Below, piece by piece: positions 22,303 to 33,099 of a DNA stretch of 64,000 bases (its first letter is position 1; the number at the start of each line of letters is the position of its first letter). The notes under the pieces are model-generated. The model had not been told where the DNA came from, did no database searches, and saw only the letters and a program-made list of their open reading frames with translations. The position numbers and the translations under genes are program-made. The stretch comes from Corythucha ciliata (lineage: Eukaryota; Arthropoda; Insecta; Hemiptera; Tingidae): NCBI GenBank assembly GCA_038030265.1, contig CM075943.1, positions 44,206,001-44,270,000 on the forward strand. Direction: 5' to 3'.

Positions 22303-23526
22303 ATGGGCTGGGGTGGCATGAAGGATAAGCCCCGTGACAGCGGAAGCTTAGAGGTTTCGGGCTCGAAGCTGAAGCTTAAAGACTCTGGGGACGAAACCCC
22401 GTCCTTGAGCAGAACCCCGAGCGCCAAGGCGGGGGCAGGGATCGTTTCAGGGACCCGCCCAAATTTAGGTAAAATTAATGAGGGAAATGATTTCCGCAGT
22501 ACACCGAGCACCAGCTCAATGGCAGGAACCGCTTTAGCGACCCGCCCAATGTTAGTAAGAGTAAGGCAGGTGGGAGAGACCTCGCCACGTCGCCACCGAC
22601 AAAGTAGAGAGTTGAGGAGGAACATGAGAAGGGCGGCGAAAGCCAGGAAGGCAATGGAGGAGAGAGAGAAGGGGAAACTTCTAACCAGCTTCCAATTCCG
22701 CTTTCAAAATCGACAGGCTGAGCTGGAACAACGAGTACATCGGGAGAAACAGGTACAGGCACAAATTAGTCAACGGCAGAGGTCAGTGTCACAGCCAACG
22801 CCCCCGGATACCAAGGCTCCAGTAAAGAAGCCTAGGGGGAAGGGAGCGGTGACCGACACTATGGTCACGAAATTAAAAGAATCGGCCAGGGCAAAAGTGT
22901 GTGTGGTCAAAGAGGCAAGAGAACCTTTTGAGGTCGAGGAGGTATTAGAGATTAGGAAGTAGATTTGCACGAGGCAAATGGAGAAGAAATGTAGGGCCGC
23001 CCTGGTCAACACGGGTCTGGTACATGACAGTAAGATTTTTGTACTCACCTGTGAAACGGCCGAGGAGGCCGGGAGGATCCTTGACCTTTTACAGGAGGGG
23101 AAATACCGGAAATTGGTGATTTGTAGGTTACCGGACCTACCGATTCCTAGTCGAATAAGGGCGATGGTATCGGGCTTAGTGATGTCCAAGGAGACCGTGA
23201 TCCCCCATATGGAGCTCACCAACTGGAAGAGGGGATTTTCGTTCGAAGAGTGGAAGATGGTGGGGTTTGAGCAAGACCCCACGGGTGAGAGGGTGCAAAT
23301 CACCTTCGAGGTACCTAAGAAGGACGCGGAGGAAATTAAGAAAGAGCCCATGGTGGGTATTGAACTCTTTAAAGTCGGGTTTAGAGTTCTGCCTAACAGG
23401 TGGATGGGTGAAATGGACAGCGAGGGTTCAGATATGGAAGTGGACTCGGTAGGAACTCAAAGGCCAGCTGAGGGAGCGGAGGGGCAGACAGCAACGGAGG
23501 GGGGGAGAGATCCCCACCGTCCGTGA
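22303..23526 (+). pseudogene. LINE ORF1 (one in-frame stop)
   Basis: Two open frames, 22303-22962 and 22978-23526, are in the same phase and separated by a single TAG at 22960-22962. They therefore look like one ORF1 with one stop. The first part is Ser/Arg/Lys-rich and basic (about residues 80-125). The second resembles DUF4780-type ORF1 domains of insect LINEs (TCETAEEAGRILDLLQ ... LPIPSRIRAMVSG ... FSFEEWKMVGFE). The likely role is RNA binding. Family assignment is from memory of the pattern. Confidence 0.6.
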
Positions 23527-23579
23527 GTTAGAAGAGGACCTGTTGCTGGGCTCGCCGAAGTGAGGTACGTTCAGTGCGG

Positions 23580-24271
23580 TCAGTTTCAGGGCAACCCTGC
23601 GAAATCAAGAGGTCAAGGAGGTCGTTGTGGCGTCGTGGTACAGAGCGATGGAGGAGGATGGCGTACCAGCGGAGCTTAAGAATCTCTGCTCCCACTGCCG
23701 GACAACAGGGAAGCTGTTAGTGGTCGGAGCCGACGCGAATGCCCACCACCTAGCGTGGGAGTCGTCGAACGTAAACCGACCCGGGGAGCAGCTTATGGGG
23801 GATTTGGCAAGATTAGGTCTTTTTGTGGAGAATAGGGAGGATGAGCCCACCTTGGTAGTTAGGATCAGGCAAGAGGTCATTGACGTGACCCTGAGCCTGG
23901 GGAGTTTGGGTAGGCTAATTAGTAACTGGAGGGTGCAAGAGGGGGTGATAACGTCGGACCACCGACCTATTATGTTCACAGTAGGAGCAGAAGCAGACAA
24001 AGCGGAACTCGGACGAAACCCCAGACGTACCGATTGGGATAGATTCGAGCGGGAGGTAGGAAGAATGGTGATGACCGGGGGGTTATCCATTGACGAAGAG
24101 GAAAGAGAGGTAAGGGAAATATTAACAGAAGCGTTTCAGGAGGCCTCCTCATGGCCTACTCATTTTCCAGGGTGCGAGGATGTCATGCCACTTAGGGGTG
24201 GAACAGAGGACGAAGAGGAGTGCAATAGATGCGACGTGGTGATCTCAAAGGAGGATTGGGCGCTATTCTAG
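23580..24271 (+). pseudogene. LINE APE endonuclease, C-terminal half
   Basis: VVVASWYRAM (23610-) and GKLLVVGADANAHHLAW mark the middle of the endonuclease, IDVTLSLGSLGRLISNW the region before the last catalytic block, and SDHRPIMF the conserved SDH motif. The first 100 or so residues are missing because the segment joins directly to the end of ORF1 about 50 bp upstream, which implies an internal deletion. The frame continues some 80 residues into the linker before the reverse transcriptase, then ends. Confidence 0.75.
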
Positions 24272-24279
24272 GATTTCTT

Positions 24280-24961
24280 AGAGTGCGCTCCTCCTCGCTC
24301 TTTATTTAATACCTGGCGAAAAAGGTTTAAGAAGACATTGGCAAATAAATCTTTTCTCTTGAATTCATTTCAAAAAAAAAAAAAACAAACAAGCAAACAA
24401 ACAAACAACTTTTCTCTTGAATTCATTTGGCCCATGAAAAAAACAAAAAAAAACGCTTTGTTCTTGTACTTTTAGATTGTAAAATTTGTCATAGACGCAG
24501 CGCGCCCACAGCGCCGGATTCTGCCACCAGCACAACATGTCCATTTAAATGCCCGTTTTAGAATTCATGCGCTTTACCTTTAACCTCTTTCAAAATTCGA
24601 TGAAATTTGAAAAAAAGATGGCTATTTTGAAGCGAGGTCAAGTACGTGAATTCTGAAATTGGAGTTAAATTTGGGCGGCTCGCACAATCAACTTTCACAT
24701 CCTTCGTTGCAATTTTACTTTTTTATAGCTTTAGATAATTTTAATGAATTTTCACAATAATGCCACAAATTAAGGCGTGCATTTTTTGGAATGTTTAACT
24801 TTGTTGCTTATTGATGTTGTTAGTTAGTATGGAAATAAATGATTGGGCTCGTGGTGATCACGAGTGTAGAACTCACAACGTAAATGTTTTCTCACGCCTG
24901 AATTTTGATATTACAATACTACCTCTAACCAAATACAGCATAAGCCTAAGTGATATTCCTA
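24280..24961 (+). repeat. Repeat family A, copy 4 (short form)
   Basis: From the tttatttaatacctggcgaa block to gtgatattccta. It has only one of the two internal direct repeats found in copies 2 and 3, so the middle segment is absent. The right end is cut by a TIR element in the position where other copies read gatattcttagaccc. Confidence 0.75.
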
Positions 24962-25266
24962 AGGCCAGTTTCCACTACTTGTCCCTTTGGAACGTTCCGT
25001 TCCTTGTTAAAGTACCGCTTCGCACATTTAAAGGCCGGTTTCCACTTGTTCTTTGGGAACGTTCCGTTCCTTCTTTGAGGGAACGGGCTAAAAAGTTGCC
25101 CGTTCCTTTAGAACGTTCCTTTCCTTTGATGTTTCGATATAAACCACTTTTTCACCGATCGGCTCCTAAGGAACGATGCGTTTCTTTTTAAAACCAAGTT
25201 TAAATGTCCAAAGTGGTGGTACTTTAACAAGGAACGGAACGTTCCAAAGGAACAAGTGGAAACCGG
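24962..25266. mobile_element. MITE with long GTTCCTTTGG-rich inverted ends
   Basis: The left end (ggccagtttccactacttgt... to about 25030) is the inverse of the right end (to 25266) over about 65 bp, with few mismatches. A second internal left end begins at 25032 (aggccggtttccacttgttc) after TTTAA, so one copy appears inserted in another. The right tip lacks the last few bases (ccgg instead of ccggcct) and adjoins LINE sequence, so the target duplication cannot be read. Confidence 0.7.
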
Positions 25267-27704
25267 TAATTATAGACCTATCACTCTACAATCGTCGGTT
25301 TTTTCTAAGGTACCATTTAAGAGTATTGCGGCCAGACAGTTGTCAGATTTCTTGGAATCGAGTGGTTTGTTAAAAACCTGTCAACACGGCTTACGAAGGG
25401 GAAAATCGACAATGACTGCTTTGCATGAATTTTCACTGAAGATTTTCACCCAGATGGACTAGGGGGATGCCACGTATGGTTTCTTTTATGATTTGACAAA
25501 AGCTTTCGATGCTCTAGACGACGAAATTTTACTCCTTAAACTAGCAAATATGGGAGTTGGAGCGAACGCGTTGAGCTGGGTACGCTCCTATTTGACTGGT
25601 CAGGAGCAGTTGGTGGCTATTAACGTAACTTCAGAATGTGTAACAAGGGAGTATCGGTCAAATAAGAGAGTAGTGAATTGCGGAGTACCCCAGGGGTCTA
25701 TCCTGGACCCTCTGTTGTTTCTTGTTTACGTTAATGACCCGCCAGGCGTACTAACTGGGGGGGGGGGGCATTTGAATCTCTTTGCAGAAGACATTGCTCT
25801 TCTTGTCTCCACTAAGAACCTCGCTGAATGCGCAGAGGCGTTGGCAATGTACAACAGCCAAATAATAGAATGGTGCTCGAGTAATTAGTTATTAGTAAAT
25901 AGTAATAAAACGAAGCTGTTGAATTTCAAGTTGTCGAAGTGCCTTAAGATGGAACCTCTAGTCATTATAGACTCGAGTGTACCATCAGTGCGTAACGCTA
26001 CTTTCCTGGGGTTGACCTTGTCGAGCAATCTTCGGTGGGGAAACCACATTGATCAGTTGGAGAGAAAGCTTCTACCTGTAATTTATTGTATCAAGCGGTT
26101 GCGGTCGCTACTGTGTGTTGAAGCACTTACCCAGATAGTTTTTATAGCAAGAGTGCAATACGGTATAATGTTTTGGGGAAATTCCTCTACTACACAAAGA
26201 ATTTTTCGGTTACGAAAAAGGATAGCCCGATTAATATTGAATAAACCTAGGGAAGCATCTTGCATGATACTATTCAAGGACCTTAGGCGTCATTCACACT
26301 GAACTAGCACGCGGCATGTGGCATGGCAAGAGCCACATGCAGCATGTCACATGCCATACCTGCGTTCACACTGAAATGGCAGGTGCACTTATAATAGGTT
26401 TGTTCGTTTGTTATTCAGTGTAGTGGTGCAGGTGTAGTTCGAGCAGTCCGGGATTGACGTCATTTATCGAAATCAAACGAACGCTTATCTTGCAAATGGT
26501 TAACCTTACGGCAACAAAAACGTTACCTTTGACGAAAGGTAATTTAAGGTTTGATGTTTGACGAAAGGTAATTAATGAGCCGGTTATAAAATTTCGAGCA
26601 GCAAGCTCCTCCTAATTTTCCAGTGTAGATAGTGCTGCACTGAACAGTCCGAGATTTGACAAACGAACGCTTTCAGTGTAGTTCGGGATTACAAAAGAAC
26701 GCTTTTCGGACTGTTCGTGCAGTCCACAGTAACTCCGGACGACAAACGAACAAACCAAATGTCTTCTTTCCTCCTACTCACAACTCAAACTCAAGTTTTT
26801 GTATTTGTGTACTCAGTTCGTTTTCGCTGGGTGAGGGTGATTGCTGCACAGAGGATCTAATTCTTCTGATGACGATGATATTGCGTTGATTGTTAGGCGC
26901 CCGGGGATAAAAAAAAGAAGAACGTGGCAACCTCCTCCTTAAAGGCGGAACGTCGAGAAAACAGTCCTGCTATCATTCAACTCATCATGGAACTTATCCA
27001 TCATCCAGCAAAGTTTCAAATTTTCTATGAAATGACGACTTCGATGTTCGAAATGGTAAATTGAACAAAAAAGATGACATCGAGGGAAAAAATGAGGCGG
27101 GAAAGCAAGAGCCGCCTCACTTCGGGTGGGAATACTCACCCGCACAACGCATGACACGCTACAAAAGACCAACTATCCGGTCTTCTAGCTGCACGTGTCG
27201 CATGACAAATGCCATGCGTCACACCAGTGTGAACGCGCTCATTCAATTACAGTGGTCTGGTCTTCCGAATTGTGCGCTATAGCTCGTCGCATGGCAAGTG
27301 CCACGCCGCATGCTAGTTCAGTGTGAATGACGCCTTAAAGTTATGAGTGTTCCATGCCTGTAAATTTATAGCTGCGCCTTGTATGTGCGTGAGCACTTGG
27401 AGTCATTTCAGTTAGCTGGGAAACATCATGATCATAATACTATAGGGGCAAGGACCAGGTGTGTATTCCGGGTCATCGAACAGCCGCGTTCCACAACAAT
27501 TTAACTGTCAGTGCTCAGAAGATCTATAATCGACTTCCAACAAAGCTTAAGTCTGAGGAAAAGGCCCTCACCTTCAAGCGCCATTTGAAGATTTGGCTCA
27601 TTGAGGGGTGTTTTTATTCATTAAAGGAATTTATGGAATGAGTTTCTTCTTGCAATGGACAAGCCTTGCTCTCACCACTGTGTGCTCTCATGAAGGCGCT
27701 AAGC

Positions 27705-27705
<1 letters not shown>
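25267..27705 (+). pseudogene. LINE reverse transcriptase, CR1/Jockey-type (broken)
   Basis: Reverse transcriptase motifs in order: NYRPITLQS, FYDLTKAFDAL, VVNCGVPQGSILDPLLFLVYVN, LFAEDIALLV, and the thumb region TFLGLTLSSNLRW ... RVQYGIMFWG. The catalytic FADD is changed to FAED, and stops lie at 25462 and 25888. After LFKDL a TIR element intervenes (26286-27334), and the same frame resumes with KVMSVPCL. The last segment, KIYNRLPTKLKSEEKALTF, is the usual C-terminus. The 5' part is missing. A (AAT)n tail follows. Confidence 0.85.
26286..27334. mobile_element. Harbinger-derived TIR element (non-autonomous)
   Basis: 1049 bp with inverted ends GGCGTCATTCACACTGAACT and its inverse (ending 27334) over about 45 bp with few mismatches. 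TTA is duplicated at 26283-26285 and 27335-27337; removing the element and one TTA restores the LINE frame. Inside, in plus orientation near 26850-27063, are remnants of a HARBI1-type N-terminus: an acidic SSDDDDIALIVRR, the basic KKRRTW, and HHPAKFQIFYEMTTSMFEMV, which fits the conserved KF-x2-F-x-RM segment. No DDE domain remains. It is distinct in sequence from the 13-kb Harbinger. Confidence 0.8.

Positions 27706-27778
<73 letters not shown>
27706..27778 (+). repeat. (AAT)n microsatellite, LINE tail
   Basis: About 24 units of AAT directly after the LINE C-terminal coding segment and a short 3' UTR, as in LINEs with TAA-type tails. It also marks the outer edge of the left arm of the large inverted duplication. 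Confidence 0.9.
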
Positions 27779-27780
<2 letters not shown>

Positions 27781-28392
27781 TCATGGTTCCTGAAAGATGC
27801 AGATTCGTGAAATTAGGGGTAAGAAAGAGCTAAAATCTCGCACAATTTTGCACTTGCAATGCAACCCTAAAACTTTAATTTAGTGTTTAGTGCCAATTTG
27901 TTGTCACCTCCCCCTTCCAACTATAATTTTGCAGCAAATTTCTTCAGTAACTTACAATTTCGAGGCTGTTTATCGATCCGAACTCGCAATTTCACTGCCG
28001 GTGAATATTCATTATTCCCTCTCCCGGTGACCACCTAGTGCACACTCCAATCACCAATCAAGAACTATCGGATTGAAACTTTTGGACGCTCCTCCACTAC
28101 TACGAATAATTTCCATTGCCCCCCCCCCCCTAATGAAGTTTTGTGCTTTCCCCCCTTAGCGTCAACCCACCGTTGTGTAGACGCCCCTGGTTTGGACCCT
28201 TTTTGAAAACAGTACGCTATCTCTATGTTTCATTTATACTCTAATGGCGTTTTCCATTCAATGCAATACACTAGTGAGGTGTAAGTTTTCCCATCCGACC
28301 TCTGTGAATTGAAACATATCTTTATGGAGAGGACGCTGCACTTCACTTGGATAGTGAGTTGAATGAAAATCGCTATAAGTTGAAGGGATCCT

Positions 28393-28690
28393 GGGGGCCT
28401 ATTCTCTAACAACAAGCAATATTTTTTTCGCCCAGCCATGTGCCTATTTCATTCATTTGTTTGAATAAAATTAATGAAATAAACATAAGACGTCAAAAAA
28501 GCTATTGCCCCCTATTATCTAACTTCGAAGCAATAACTTTTTCGACGCCATGGGGCTTATTCTCTAACTCCGAAGCAATAGCTTTTTCGAAGTCATATGT
28601 TTATTTCATTAATTTTCTTCAAACAAATGAATGAAATAAACACAAGGCTGGCGAAAAAAATATTGCTTGTTGTTGGAGACACAACAATTG
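28393..28690. mobile_element. Hairpin MITE, family C, copy 2 (double)
   Basis: Two near-palindromic units share the ends ggggcctattctctaacaac and ttattctctaactccgaagc. It sits where exon 1 and the promoter of the CUB gene would be expected by comparison with the right arm. Confidence 0.65.
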
Positions 28691-29025
28691 GTTGTTTTAC
28701 GAATAATCTCCTTGCTACTTTGTTCAGTTTTGAATTTTTTTCCCCCCGTTCCCGTTCCCGTGAGTGACGACAGTCCTGCTGAAGACGGCCGTCGGACTGG
28801 TAGGTATTTCCTTCCTATTACAAACAAAAGATAAACAAAATTATTAAATTTATTTTAAATTAAGGTGTCTGCCTAAATCCGTACGAGTGTCGCCAGCAAA
28901 ATGGTGAAGCCGACGGAAAATGTGCGCTTGGTTTCGGAGTGTGCTGCGTATGTGAGTATTTCATCACTTTTTAAATCAAATTTTGAAGATCCTGGTTCTA
29001 TTAAATTAGTTTATTTTTAAAAAAA

Positions 29026-30298
29026 AGCCTCTCCACAAAAAATTTTTTGTTTTTCTTTCTTTATTGGTCTAATCGATTTTCAGCCTGTCTAGGCCATCAT
29101 CAGGACCCTAATAAATACTGCATTATTAGTACGAATAACCCTCTTTGAATAAATACATTAAAAATTAAAACTTAATTATCACAGATAGGAGCATATTTAT
29201 AATTATAACTACTGCATTACTTACATTCTTTAAAATAAGCTTTCGTGTGTCGTTCACACTCGTGAACTTTCTAAGTTGCCGTCTCACAGCTTCCCGCAAG
29301 TCACTCGATATACCCTTCTCTTTTCCCTCACGTCGACCGTGTCCTTTGGTCTGGAGAGCAGAGAACTCAACGATGCTGCACTACTGCATGCCGCATCATA
29401 AGCATACTTCCGCAGTATTTTTTGAACTCCCTGGGTGACTGCACCTCCGATGTAGGGAATTGAAAGTCGGCCATTCGGTGGGGATTCCTTATTCGTAGGA
29501 GTCGGGTAAATCTCTCGTCATGAACTTTCTTTTCATAATAATAAGTCGCCTCACAATATCCCTCGTATTGGCTTCCGCGATTTCTTCAATTGTGCGAAGC
29601 TCCTCCATGTATTCTTTCTATCCATTGGGACGGCCAGCAATCTGTGGACGAGGCTTGTACCGCTGCGACTTTATACTGTAGGGAGGTGATGAGACTCCGC
29701 TGGAATGATGATGTCGGTCGCGGAAGGCTTTCTGTAAATTCCTTACGAGATGGAATTACCACACCGTTTTAGTTTTAAATCAAGAAAGTTGAGGACTCCA
29801 TTTTCCTCGACCTCTAACGTGAAGTCAATGTAATGAACACATTTTTTCAAGTACTCAAGGAACGAGCTGAACTCTTCTGAGGTTCTCTCCCATATCACGA
29901 TCTTGTCGTCAACTTATCGTCTCCAGTACGCTATTTTGCCGTGAAAATCTCCGCACGCAACACAAAGGAGATATTGGTGAGTCTATGGCAAGTCCCTTGC
30001 TTTGCCTGTAGAATTTTATTTATCGTTAAACCACAGATAGGTTTGGTTCAAACATATTCCAAAGAGGTCGATCAATTCTTGACTCGCCATTTTATTTTTA
30101 CTCGAGGTTTTTCACAGTATAGTTCATCCATCTATTTCAGGACTCTTTTAGGGTGAATAGAGGTAAATGATTAACAATGTCGAATAAACACAACATTGAC
30201 TTCTCCGATACTTTGACATTTTTTAACGTCTGAATAACTCCACTTTACGTCTGAATAACTCCACGACAACACGACCAATAACAATTTTAATGAAAAAG
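29026..30298 (-). mobile_element. Penelope-like element, truncated and broken
   Basis: On the minus strand near 29915-29770 the translation reads VDDKIVIWERTSEEFSSFLE, then VLNFLDLKLK, and after a stop GIYRKPSATD and VHRLLAVPMD. This is the palm-to-thumb region of Penelope-like reverse transcriptases, with the catalytic DD kept. Its minus-strand 3' side, near 29103-29078, has CTGATGATGGCC...GGCTGAAA. The matching right-arm intron reads straight through (near 48310-48340), so this element inserted into the left arm after the duplication, at an A-rich site. Confidence 0.75.
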
Positions 30299-30930
30299 GC
30301 TTTATGAAGCGTGTCAGAATCTCCCCGCCACCTCACTCACGTCCCCGGCACAACTACACTAAACACACTTTTAATTTGTGCGTTTTAATTTGTTGTGTTT
30401 TAATTTGTTAGTTCTTAATTTGTTCGGTAGTGGTGGGGGGGGGGGGATCAAAGAAGATCAAAGAGAGCTCACACGATATTACAACGGTTCCTAAAACGCT
30501 TGCAGGTAAATGACTCGCGCGGCTTCGACAACATTGGCACAGTTTTACGCGTGTGGACGGAAATGAACGCAACAGTGGAAGGATTGATGAATTGAAATTT
30601 GAAAGGAGTGGGGTCTATTGCGGAAGGAAGGGGGGATATATTGATGTTTCGTAGAACGAAATTTACCGAAACGCAAAAACATAATTCACAATAAAAACTA
30701 CTGCTGTGGGTTCAGAGCGTCTTCCACTAAACAACGATAGGTGGGGGAGTGCCGTACCTTGAACGCCCTTCTTCTTCTTCATCCTTTACTGCAAGCACTC
30801 ACCACACCACTCAAACTCAAGCAGTCTTGTTCGGAATGCCCTTGTGAGCGTTACCTGTTTCTCCCTGTGGCATGACTTCCTACATGCATTCCAGCACTCG
30901 CAGCGCACAGTAAGTTTCCATTCTCTTGAA
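30299..30930. other. Intron 3 homology block of the duplication
   Basis: 30299-30630 is the reverse complement of about 48000-48330 (for example gtttacgcgtgtggacgg against ccacacgcgtaaaa), i.e. part of the third intron of both CUB copies. Nothing coding is recognised. Confidence 0.5.
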
Positions 30931-30934
30931 TGAC

Positions 30935-31030
30935 ACACGGTTGTGAGGGTTACATCCGTAGGATGACCCACACAATCAAATAAACGTTCCAGCAAACATT
31001 TGACGAATCAGCAATCTGAAAGAAGAGTAT
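30935..31030 (-). repeat. Repeat family G, copy 1
   Basis: gagggttacatccgtaggat and the following bases match 55088-55180 closely. On the minus strand both copies translate to LLERLFDCVGHPTDVTLT-like sequence. In this copy the frame continues to a Cys-rich stretch of about 45 residues upstream. I do not recognise the protein. Confidence 0.5.
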
Positions 31031-31039
31031 ATATTTTGC

Positions 31040-31850
31040 ATTATAATAAATATCCGGAGGAGGGTACCTATTTTCAATTGTTCCTGGAAGTACGGGGGTG
31101 GGCGTTGGCGCATTTCTCTCGCTAGTCTAAGCATTATAAATCTTTTCATCTTTAACTAAAAAGTGAAAGAATGTAACAATTACGTTTACACGAAACAATT
31201 AGTAACAATTACGTAACAATTAGTTTACACGTACAAAATAAATTTAATAAATGGTGCCAATGTGTTTTTTTTAACAGTAAACAAATTGATATTAGAGAGT
31301 TATTGCCTAGCCGTCTGACGCTTAACGTTTACGGTTATGTGACGTCACCATAAGCGTAGCCGTTTGTATCGGTGGAAAAAGAGTTATTGTAAATAATAGC
31401 TGCGCTAAAATATGAACACATGGTAGGGCATAGACAGGGGCGGATACACAGATTTGACAGGCCCGAGGCACTAGGAAAATATCGGCTCAAAAACGTCATA
31501 TTGACGCATAGCCGAAAATGCTTTGGTGGCGAGCAGATTCCTCCCCCTTCGTGGGCACACTTGGACGCTATTTTCTGCAAAGCTCTGGTGGCCCGACGAA
31601 TTTCTGCTTGTCGTTGTCTGATCGATTCACCACAGGTGAGGACTTTGTTGATCAGCTCCTCGCTTCGTGTGCAGCGCTTGTATTCGTATACCATTGTATT
31701 CATCCACAGACAGTACTGAGACCCTATTTACTAAGATTAAGCGCCGGCGCTATCCACCCGTCTTGTCGAAAAACTAATTTTTTTTCTTTTTCACTCTTTT
31801 TTTTTAACACTTCTGAGCTTCTTCTCAATTTCATCGGTGAATTAAATATT
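31040..31850. other. No recognisable feature
   Basis: Open frames of up to 138 codons overlap on both strands at 31335-31934, but none shows a motif I recognise, and the frames on opposite strands contradict each other. A hAT-like tip, CAGGGGCGGATACACAG, occurs at 31436 without a partner. Confidence 0.35.
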
Positions 31851-33099
31851 TCCCCCATTCCAACCGCGAATAATCGATACGACTTCATTTTAGCCGCGAA
31901 TTTGAGATTTTCCCAAATTTCTGCCGCGAGTTAGCGATTTTTCTCAATTTTTCCTGTAAATTAGCGCTTTTTGCTAATTGACTGCAAAGTTGCCTCCGGA
32001 AGCCTCGGCTTGCCATTTTCTCAATTTTCTGTAAATTAGCAAAGTTTCTCGATTTAACCCCCAATTAGCCATTTATCTTGATTATTATAACCACACATTA
32101 GCGTTTTTTCTCATTTTAGCCTCTAAAATTATAGATTTGTATACATTTCAGCCACAAATAAGAGTTTTTCCCCAGTTTTGGTCGCGAACTACGCAAAGCT
32201 TTTACTCAATTTTTCTGTGGATGTGGATTAGCGATTTTTTCACTTTCTGGCACAAAGCTACCTTTGGAAGCCGCGAATTTGACGTTTTGTCCATTTAAAT
32301 CGCAAATTAGCGTTTTTCCTCAAATCTGTGCTTCTCAATTTTATCGGTGAATTAGCCACGGATTAGCGATTTTTCGCCATTTTAGCGGTGAATTAGCGTT
32401 TTTTCTGAGTTTTTGCGGTGATTTCGTATTTTTCTTGATTTTAACCGCTAATGAGCCATTTTTCTCAATTTCAACTTCAGGAGACTTGAGCCGCCAAGTA
32501 GCGCTTTTTCTCACTTCTGTCCGTGAATTAGTAGCGTACCGAGATAAGGGCGAGGGGGCCGGATCACCCCGGGTTCGCTATGTGGGCCTAAAATTGAGGA
32601 TATATTGATCTATGTTCACGTTTTTAGGTACGTGAAAACGAGTTTTTGGCATGCAGTTGGACAACGATATTGGCTCCTTTTGACGATTTTCAATCCATCC
32701 GATCGAGGATGGAGTGCTTGCAGGTGATCAGCAAAGAGTGTTGCTGAATAATCGATTTAGCCCACAAAAGCGCTATTCTGAAGGCTCAAATTGAGAGAAA
32801 AGGCGGCCTTCTAGGGGTAACTTCGCGGCTAAAATAGAGAGAATACGCTGCTCCCCAGTTCCAGGTCCGAAAGCGGATAAAGCTATTCTTGCAGGCACGT
32901 ACCAACGCTGCAAAAAGTAGGGAAAAGTCGCTAGTATTCGTGGCCATAACTGTTCAAAAGCCTTCATTCGCGGTATCTCGATTAAACAACCAGACCGAAA
33001 TTGAGAAAAAATCGCTGATTCGCGGTGTATAGATGCCACTTTATGCCTAAAATGAAGAAAAAACGCTAATTTGCTGTTGGTAAAATGAGACGTGGCCCA
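31850..33099. repeat. Degenerate ~30-bp repeat array, left-arm intron (part 1)
   Basis: Dozens of diverged units of roughly 30 bp. To about 32560 they read in the orientation ttctcaattttagccgcgaattagcg; from about 32760 they are mostly in the opposite orientation (gcggctaaaatgaagaaaaaacgc). No unit is exact, so the array is old. Non-coding. Confidence 0.75.

Larger units (their letters stand above)
22177..24271 (+). mobile_element. LINE fragment with DUF4780-like ORF1 and endonuclease
   Basis: Begins near cagttttgtggtcatcag, a plausible LINE 5' end, directly at the broken Gypsy integrase. ORF1 is followed by the second half of an APE endonuclease. Reverse transcriptase and 3' end are missing; family A copy 4 begins right after 24271. 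Confidence 0.7.

Noticed and set aside
27706..27778. CRISPR-like or other functional array
   Set aside because: Simple (AAT)n microsatellite at a LINE 3' end; no spacer structure. No CRISPR arrays or bacterial operons occur in the window.
31335..31934. Protein genes on both strands (up to 138 codons)
   Set aside because: Frames overlap antisense, no motif is recognised, and the area is intronic in the CUB pseudogene.
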